A stretch of DNA of 37,739 bases from Nitrospirae bacterium JdFR-86. GTDB lineage: Bacteria > Nitrospirota > Thermodesulfovibrionia > Thermodesulfovibrionales > JdFR-86. Shown here in pieces: positions 32,095 to 37,739 of the stretch. Every line of letters begins with the position of its first letter. Position 1 is the stretch's first letter. A program made the position numbers and the translations under genes. The stretch covers positions 1 to 37,739 of the forward strand of contig MTOV01000014.1 of assembly GCA_002011815.1 (NCBI GenBank). Direction: 5' to 3'. The notes below the pieces were generated by a model, which was given only the letters and a program-made list of their open reading frames with translations, made no database searches and was not told where the DNA came from.

Positions 32095-34938
32095 ATGGAT
32101 AAAAAGACTAAGAAAACGGTTAATACAGGAGAAAAAGTAAAAGCGTATGGACTCGAGCACCTTGGAACAGGTGAGGTTCTCAGGGTGCGTGAGTCAGGAG
32201 CTACCTATCAAGCCGATGTCGTATTTGACAGTGCAGACGGGCGGCGGTTGGAGACAATTCCCATAGATAGGCTTGAGCGTGTTCCCGACCTGATTGAACG
32301 ACTTTCTACAGGAGACGTGGACTCGCCACTTGATTTCTATCTTAAACAGCTTGCATATCAACTGCCGCTCAATAATGCTGGAGGTGAGCTCTCAAACTCA
32401 AGAACCGACCTTTTGCCACACCAGATTCTTCTGACACGGGACATTGTTGAATCCGAGCGGCGAAAGTTCCTTATAGCCGATGAGGTCGGGCTTGGAAAAA
32501 CCATAGAAACAGGACTTATCATAAGAGAGTTATTTGCTAGAAATGAGGCAAAGCGAGTTTTGATAATTTGTCCTGCAGGGCTGACCAGAAACTGGCAGCA
32601 GGAGCTCAAGGACTGCTTCAGGCTACACTTTGATATACTCGGAATTGACTTCAATGATACAAGCTCGCTCTCATGGGAAAACCATCATCGCGTAATCGCC
32701 TCAATAGATACCATCAAGCAGGCAAAAAGAATTGAAAAGCTAAGACAGGCACCCAAGTGGGACTTAATAGTGTTTGATGAGGCACATCATCTGAGCCGTA
32801 AAAAGTATGGTAAAAAAGTGGATTATACACAGAATTATCGTCTGGCTGAGGCGCTGAGAGGTTATACCAGAGATATGTTTTTCCTTTCTGCAACTCCTCA
32901 TCAGGGCGATGCATATCAGTTCTGGTCTTTGATTCAACTCCTCGATGACCAGCTGTTTGAATCTCCAGAAGTCATGGCAGACCATAGGGGACTTCTTAAC
33001 CGGGTAATGTTTCGGAGAACAAAGCGGGAGGTTACTGATGCAGAAGGTAATCCACTGTTTATGCGCCGTCAGGTGCATACACAAACATTTCCGTTAGCAG
33101 CACGGGAAAGGTGGTTCTATGATCGGCTTACTGAATATTTGAAGGAGGGCTATGGAGTTGCCGGTATAGGAGAGAAAAAGACCACAAGTAAACAGAGGGC
33201 TGTAGGCTTTGTTATGGCTACATTCCAGAAAATGATGTCGTCAAGCCCCCGTGCTATTCGTCAGGCATTAAGGAGAAGACTTTTGGTGTTACTTGCACGT
33301 GAACAGATGGCTCTGGAGAAAAAAATCCAGAAATCCCGTGCTGCTGGGCTGGCAGAGAAGATATTGAAAATCCAGGAAGAGATGAGAAATCTTGCTATTG
33401 AAATTGCTTCTATTCCACCCTCAGCAGAACAGATAGCATCAGCAGATTCTTATATTGCAAAAGTAAAGCAGCGGCTTGCCCGAAAAGGTTATCCAAGCGA
33501 AGAGGCAACACCCTGGGCGCTTGATGCTGAGGAGGAAGCTGAAAATATTATTTATGCTGAAGCTGTAATACCCGATGAAATTCAAAAAGTGCGCGAGTTG
33601 ATTAAACTTGCTCCGGAAGGAACAGATAGAAAATTTGACACTCTCGTAAGGGCAATTGAGCAGGTTAGAAGGCTTTCTCCACAGGAAAAAATTGTTATCT
33701 TTACGCAATATAGAGAGACATTGGAGTTCTTGAAAGAAGAGCTGAGTAAATTATATGGTGAAGAAAAGATTGCTACTCTTAAAGGTGGTCCTCTTGAAGA
33801 AAAGATTGCAGCTGTAGAGTCTTTTTGGGAACCAGACGGAGCGCAGTTCTTAGTCAGCACTTCAGCCGGAGGCGAAGGAATAAACCTCCAAGTATGCCAT
33901 ATCCTTTTTAACTATGATCTTCCATGGAACCCAATGGCAGTCGAGCAGCGGATAGGCCGTATTCATAGATACGGGCAAACTGATACCGTACAGGTTTATA
34001 ACCTTGTTGCCGAAGATACGGTAGAGGAACGAATTTATAACCTGCTTGAAGAAAAGTTGCTTGAGATTGCCCGGGCAATAGGGAAAGTTGATCAGGTAAC
34101 AGGGCAGGTTGTAGAGGACTTCAGGTCAGAAATCCTCGGCTTCTTAGGCAGTTCCCCTAACTATCAAGACCTCTACAAAAAAGCCCTTATGGACAAAGAT
34201 TATCAAAGGACCGAGGAGGAGATAGTCGAGGCAATCAGAAAAGCTCAGCAAGCCAGCGAAGCCCTCCGTTATCTTGCACAGGACCTCGAATCTTTCAATT
34301 TTGGCCGATACAGAAATATGAAGGGACCGTTTACCCTTGATGACCTTAAACTCTTTGTAGAAAGAGGTATCTTGAGGTTGGGAGGAGCATTTATACCCCA
34401 AGGAGATGTTTTCTATATAGAGACCCCTGAAGTCTTGCATCGGTATCCAAACATTTCACCCCGATACGAAAACGTAGTATTTGACCGAAAGCTCGCCATG
34501 AGGAAACGAAAAGCTGAATTGTTTGGTATCGGGCATCCTTTAGTCGATGCCCTTATTGAACATTTCAAAGGACCTCTTTTCTCTGGTGAGGTGAGTATTA
34601 GTGAAACAACCTCTAATGCTTATCCAATCTCAGTTAGATACGTGTTTATGGTAAACTTCGAGGAAGGTGTGAAGAAGGTCTTTTATAAAGGATTCAATTT
34701 GAATGAGAATGGGAATTTGGAAAGGTTTCAACCCAGAAGCGACATAGAGGCACTACGTAATCTAAGAAACAGACTAAAGCCAGTTTCTAAAAAGGGAGTT
34801 TCAGTTCCAGAGTGGCTAAAGGAGAGAATTAACTCTATTATTATCGAGGAGGAAGCCCGATTAAGAGCCAAGTTTGATAATGTGTTATCAATACAAAGCA
34901 AAATAGTTGGAATTAGTTTCAGGGAAACCTCAGGGTAG
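32095..34938 (+). CDS. SNF2-family helicase (BrxHII/DrmD-like)
   Basis: A 947-aa superfamily 2 DNA translocase. Motif I ADEVGLGKT at 128-136, DEAH at 228-231, motif III SATPHQGD at about 265-272, motif V STSAGGEGINLQ and motif VI QRIGRIHRYGQ at about 620-630 are complete. The N-terminal 60 residues look like a small beta barrel (GTGEVLRVRESGATYQADVVF). The roughly 250 residues after the motor are a family-specific C-terminal region. It resembles the RapA/HepA-like helicases of BREX type 3 (BrxHII) and DISARM (DrmD). Translocation along DNA could expose or sense unmodified phage DNA. Only a weak AGG precedes the ATG. Last gene of the cluster. Confidence 0.88.
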   Translation: MDKKTKKTVNTGEKVKAYGLEHLGTGEVLRVRESGATYQADVVFDSADGRRLETIPIDRLERVPDLIERLSTGDVDSPLDFYLKQLAYQLPLNNAGGELSNSRTDLLPHQILLTRDIVESERRKFLIADEVGLGKTIETGLIIRELFARNEAKRVLIICPAGLTRNWQQELKDCFRLHFDILGIDFNDTSSLSWENHHRVIASIDTIKQAKRIEKLRQAPKWDLIVFDEAHHLSRKKYGKKVDYTQNYRLAEALRGYTRDMFFLSATPHQGDAYQFWSLIQLLDDQLFESPEVMADHRGLLNRVMFRRTKREVTDAEGNPLFMRRQVHTQTFPLAARERWFYDRLTEYLKEGYGVAGIGEKKTTSKQRAVGFVMATFQKMMSSSPRAIRQALRRRLLVLLAREQMALEKKIQKSRAAGLAEKILKIQEEMRNLAIEIASIPPSAEQIASADSYIAKVKQRLARKGYPSEEATPWALDAEEEAENIIYAEAVIPDEIQKVRELIKLAPEGTDRKFDTLVRAIEQVRRLSPQEKIVIFTQYRETLEFLKEELSKLYGEEKIATLKGGPLEEKIAAVESFWEPDGAQFLVSTSAGGEGINLQVCHILFNYDLPWNPMAVEQRIGRIHRYGQTDTVQVYNLVAEDTVEERIYNLLEEKLLEIARAIGKVDQVTGQVVEDFRSEILGFLGSSPNYQDLYKKALMDKDYQRTEEEIVEAIRKAQQASEALRYLAQDLESFNFGRYRNMKGPFTLDDLKLFVERGILRLGGAFIPQGDVFYIETPEVLHRYPNISPRYENVVFDRKLAMRKRKAELFGIGHPLVDALIEHFKGPLFSGEVSISETTSNAYPISVRYVFMVNFEEGVKKVFYKGFNLNENGNLERFQPRSDIEALRNLRNRLKPVSKKGVSVPEWLKERINSIIIEEEARLRAKFDNVLSIQSKIVGISFRETSG

Positions 34939-34999
34939 ATAGCTAGGCATAATGTATTTCTGCTCTTTATTGAGGTTGACCTATTAGCGATTAAGCTCA

Positions 35000-35032
35000 G
35001 TCAAATCTCTTTTTAGAGCTCCTCTTTATTTC
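35000..35032 (-). repeat. Relic CRISPR repeat outside the array
   Basis: The 33 bases begin GTCAAATCTCTTTTTAG and end CTCTTTATTTC. They match the eroded array repeats (GTCACAATCCC...CCTTTATTTC) apart from a short internal deletion and several substitutions. The copy stands 62 bases after the helicase stop and 735 bases left of the array. A still weaker copy may lie at about 34,946-34,971 (GGCATAAT...CTCTTTATT), unproven. The noncoding interval 34,939-35,105 holds nothing else I can identify. Confidence 0.6.
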
Positions 35033-35105
35033 GAGGCTATTCGGTAATTTCTAAGGTTCTCGGTGGGTTTTCTTCTGCCAGAAGGTTTAGAAACTTTTCT
35101 GGATT

Positions 35106-35657
35106 CTAAGGATCCTCTCCGAGGTCCGGCATGTCTTCCTCGGATGGAAGAAGTATCCACTCCTCCCTCAGCAGTTCCCATGCTGTCCGGTGAGCTTGTT
35201 CTGGAGTGTATCCGTTCTCTACCAGTTGCGCCTTCACTCTCTCCATGGCTTCCAGTGTGTTTCTTACTGCGTTTTCCAGTACGTTTTCCAGCTTTCCGTT
35301 TTTCTTTAGTTCCCGATACATCTTCGGTCTGTGCTCCTTCCAGTGCTCTTTAGCTAGTTGCTTCAGCCCTTCTGGAGACTTCTCCGGTTCCAGTCTCTTC
35401 TTTATGTCTTTGGAGATCGAGGTTTTTGGCTCCCCCGGTGTTAACGCTTTTTGTTTTTGTGAAGGTTGCTTTTCCTTTGGCGCCAGCCTCACCGTAATCT
35501 TTACCTTCCTCCTGTCCTTTGGGGATAGGGGAGGCAGGCTTTGTAACCACTCCAGAAGGCTTATGCCCTCTTTCACTCCTTCTACCCTCGGAGGTAGCTC
35601 TCTGCCTGTTTTCATAAAGTATGGAGTCCGCCTCTTGAAATGTTCGTCCAAGCCCAT
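35106..35657 (-). CDS. Unrecognised 183-aa charged helical protein
   Basis: A soluble protein of unknown function. Residues 1-50 have a proline-rich stretch, about 50-90 are lysine-rich and probably disordered, and about 95-183 form a helical domain with RPKMYRELKKNGKLENVLENAV and AWELLREEWILLPSEEDMPDL. The MYRELKKxGKLE...A pattern reminds me of small TnpV-like proteins seen near mobile elements; this is weak. GGAGG stands 8 bases before the ATG and a stop is directly upstream in frame, so the start is sure. It lies on the strand on which the CRISPR array is probably transcribed, between a relic repeat and the array. Confidence 0.7.
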   Translation of the reverse strand: MGLDEHFKRRTPYFMKTGRELPPRVEGVKEGISLLEWLQSLPPLSPKDRRKVKITVRLAPKEKQPSQKQKALTPGEPKTSISKDIKKRLEPEKSPEGLKQLAKEHWKEHRPKMYRELKKNGKLENVLENAVRNTLEAMERVKAQLVENGYTPEQAHRTAWELLREEWILLPSEEDMPDLGEDP

Positions 35658-35767
35658 AATCTAACCTCCATTCGCTCAAAGTATATTCGTTTTCCGTCAG
35701 GAGATTCAACCTCGATTTCGCTTCTTTCAATCCTCTTTTGTACTCTCTTAAGGGCTTTCTCTGCCTC

Positions 35768-37739
35768 ATCACAATCCCTTTTTATATAGGTCTTCTTTAT
35801 TTCATAGAATAGCAGACAAAATCCTCAACCTTGAACTGTCCCAATCCCATTTTATAGAGGTCTCCTTTATTTCGGCTAATGGCACAAATTGTTATACCGC
35901 AGAAAGGGTCCCAATCCCTTTTTGTAAAGGTCTTCCTTATTTCCTTCGTGCGGCTCGATGGCTTTGCGCCCAGAAAAGTCACAATCCCTTTTTATAGAGG
36001 TCTCCTTTATTTCCCTGTATCTCTACAAAGAGGAAAAAGGATACTCTAGTCACAATCCCTTTTTATAGAGGTCTTTTTTATTTCACTAAAGGAGTATTTC
36101 TATGCCCGTCGTAACTGTCGCAATCCCTTTTTGTTTAGGTCTTCTTTAGTTCATGCTCACTATAGGTTACATCAAGAGGAAAAAACAAAGGCGTCGTAAT
36201 CCCTTTTTGTTTAGGTCTTCTTTAGTTCAGTGTGTATGAGTTTTTAAGAGAGAGAAAGAGAGAGGGTCGTAATCCCTTTTTGTTTAGGTCTTCTTTAGTT
36301 CAAGGTAAGCAGAAGACAATCTCAAAGAAAGCCATACTGTCGTAATCCCTTTTTGTTTAGGTCTTCTTTAGTTCTCAAACACAGGCACACACCCAGCCTT
36401 GTCGCAAAGTCGTAATCCCTTTTTGTTTAGGTCTTCTTTAGTTCGAGACTGCGAGGTTTTAAGCCTCGAGTCTCTTAGCGGTCGTAATCCCTTTTTGTTT
36501 AGGTCTTCTTTAGTTCTGCGAAGCGTTTGCAAAAGCTTGGTGTCACGGTTGGTCGTAATCCCTTTTTGTTTAGGTCTTCTTTAGTTCCTCTTGCCGTAGT
36601 TACCATAACGGTAATAAGCGCAGTCGTAATCCCTTTTTGTTTAGGTCTTCTTTAGTTCTAGCACGGGGTGGCTGGAAGTCCTACAGTGGTAGGGCGAGGT
36701 CGTAATCCCTTTTTGTTTAGGTCTTCTTTAGTTCCAGAGGCTATTTTAAAGAAAGAGGCCGACTTCCTTGTCGTAATCCCTTTTTGTTTAGGTCTTCTTT
36801 AGTTCATCAAAGAGTTATACAAGAAGATACCGACTTTTAGTCGTAATCCCTTTTTGTTTAGGTCTTCTTTAGTTCAGCTCTTGGTCCGGACGGTTCTGTG
36901 ATTTCAGCCGCAGTCGTAATCCCTTTTTGTTTAGGTCTTCTTTAGTTCAGAACACAAAAGCTCAAAGACAAGATAAAAGCAGGTCGTAATCCCTTTTTGT
37001 TTAGGTCTTCTTTAGTTCAGATGACCGCCCTTAAAAAGCTCATAGAGACTGTAAGGTCGTAATCCCTTTTTGTTTAGGTCTTCTTTAGTTCAGGAATTGC
37101 CCTGCAAAATAGGAGAAGTCATAGGGGCGGTCGTAATCCCTTTTTGTTTAGGTCTTCTTTAGTTCCGCTTGGGGAGTGTGGAAGATAAAAGTTGACTCCA
37201 TGTCGTAATCCCTTTTTGTTTAGGTCTTCTTTAGTTCAAAAAACAGACAAAAAATAAGAAAAATTTTGAAGAGTCGTAATCCCTTTTTGTTTAGGTCTTC
37301 TTTAGTTCATTAAAGTGAGTGAGAAAGAGGTTGAAGAAGAGTATAAGAGGTCGTAATCCCTTTTTGTTTAGGTCTTCTTTAGTTCAAAAATTTGAAAATG
37401 AAAGGAGGAACAAAATGGATAGGTCGTAATCCCTTTTTGTTTAGGTCTTCTTTAGTTCTTAATGCCGGCAGAAATAAGCCCCGGTATAGGTGTGTCGTAA
37501 TCCCTTTTTGTTTAGGTCTTCTTTAGTTCAAGCCGGGGATAAAACGGTTTGGTAACGTAACGGTGTCGTAATCCCTTTTTGTTTAGGTCTTCTTTAGTTC
37601 CTCCATGCAAAGAGGAGGTTACGTACATAAAGTGTTGGGTCGTAATCCCTTTTTGTTTAGGTCTTCTTTAGTTCTGGACACCTTGCGATGAGTGCGGTTT
37701 GACCGCTTGTGAGTCGTAATCCCTTTTTGTTTAGGTCTT
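35768..37739 (-). CRISPR. CRISPR array, 28 repeats seen, continues past the window
   Basis: 27 complete 36-bp repeats plus a final one cut at the window end, with 27 spacers of 32-41 bases. On the plus strand the main repeat reads GTCGTAATCCC-TTTTTGTTTAGG-TCTTCTTTAGTTC. Starts: 35768, 35838, 35908, 35978, 36049, 36117, 36193, 36266, 36339, 36409, 36481, 36552, 36623, 36699, 36770, 36840, 36913, 36983, 37056, 37130, 37202, 37273, 37350, 37423, 37494, 37565, 37639, 37713. Repeats 7 onward are identical; repeat 6 differs at one base; repeats 1-5 are variable and end in TATTTC. Erosion marks the left as the old end, and the reverse-strand repeat ends GGGATTACGAC, like known 5' handles, so crRNAs are probably read right to left. 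No cas genes or leader are in the window. Confidence 0.98.

Noticed and set aside
34939-35105. 3' half of the broken tRNA or an attachment-site repeat at the right edge of the operon
   Set aside because: No T-arm or acceptor-like sequence and no copy of the tRNA anticodon segment was found there.
35350-35769. 140-aa open frame on the minus strand beginning at the first CRISPR repeat
   Set aside because: Its last two thirds overlap the 183-aa gene in another frame and look low-complexity. Only the first 45 residues look protein-like, which is not enough to call a gene; the start position is discussed in a finding.
36399-36584. Open frame running through CRISPR repeats
   Set aside because: It only reads the regularly spaced repeat and spacers, giving a repeated NPFLFRSS peptide.

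Overview
The window appears to come from a chromosome of a bacterium with a Gram-negative type envelope: it has an FtsE/FtsX/EnvC-like module, a lipoprotein-anchored importer and a carboxy-terminal processing protease. Gene content (DUF401 transporter, LarE, HTH plus Zn-ribbon regulator, small transaldolase) and codon character remind me of Nitrospirota or a related deep-branching anaerobic or thermophilic lineage. That taxonomic guess is inference; no rRNA or marker gene here settles it.

Left part (1-21,807) is ordinary core chromosome. On the minus strand: a GAF-like/GGDEF diguanylate cyclase, an HD-domain phosphohydrolase overlapping a LysE-type exporter, and a DUF401 membrane protein. On the plus strand, one tight run: a 117-aa conserved hypothetical, ftsE, ftsX, an EnvC-like amidase activator with a degenerate LytM domain, the S41 protease ctpA, and a PolB-like 3'-5' exonuclease. 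Then, minus strand: an HMA metal-binding protein, a TalC-type transaldolase, a GlcF-like Fe-S protein overlapping larE. A plus-strand ferritin-like protein, minus-strand hemW, plus-strand mazG and a 2H phosphodiesterase follow, then a membrane-bound Cache-like/GAF/GGDEF protein. A four-gene minus-strand sugar-type ABC importer (binding lipoprotein, two permeases, MalK-like ATPase) and a small HTH/Zn-ribbon regulator close the core part.

At 21,808 a tRNA-Leu(UAG) gene begins but stops after the anticodon loop; its 3' half is missing. This marks the edge of an accessory defence island. About 500 bp of noncoding sequence carries three 11-bp-phased TTTTATCACA repeats and an SD-masking hairpin. 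It leads into a seven-gene plus-strand cluster (22,353-34,938): DUF499-like AAA ATPase, a minimal PglZ phosphatase-like protein, an AlbA_2/Schlafen-type ATP-binding protein, a DUF1156 DNA methyltransferase rich in zinc knuckles, a HEPN-like (RNAIAH) Zn-ribbon protein, a 145-aa unknown, and a SNF2 helicase. The set looks BREX-like (PglZ, ATPase, methylase, helicase) but lacks recognisable BrxA, BrxB, BrxF, BrxL or canonical PglX, and adds two proteins I cannot place in any standard BREX type.

The right end (35,768-37,739, running off the window) is a CRISPR array with 27 complete and one cut 36-bp repeats and 27 spacers, with no cas gene in view. Repeats at the left end are eroded and belong to a second sub-family; a lone relic repeat lies at 35,000, separated from the array by a 183-aa unknown gene. 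Nearly all spacers read like sense coding sequence on the plus strand (two contain a Shine-Dalgarno plus ATG), while repeat polarity suggests minus-strand crRNAs. The crRNAs would then be antisense to target mRNAs, as expected of an RNA-targeting (type III) system.
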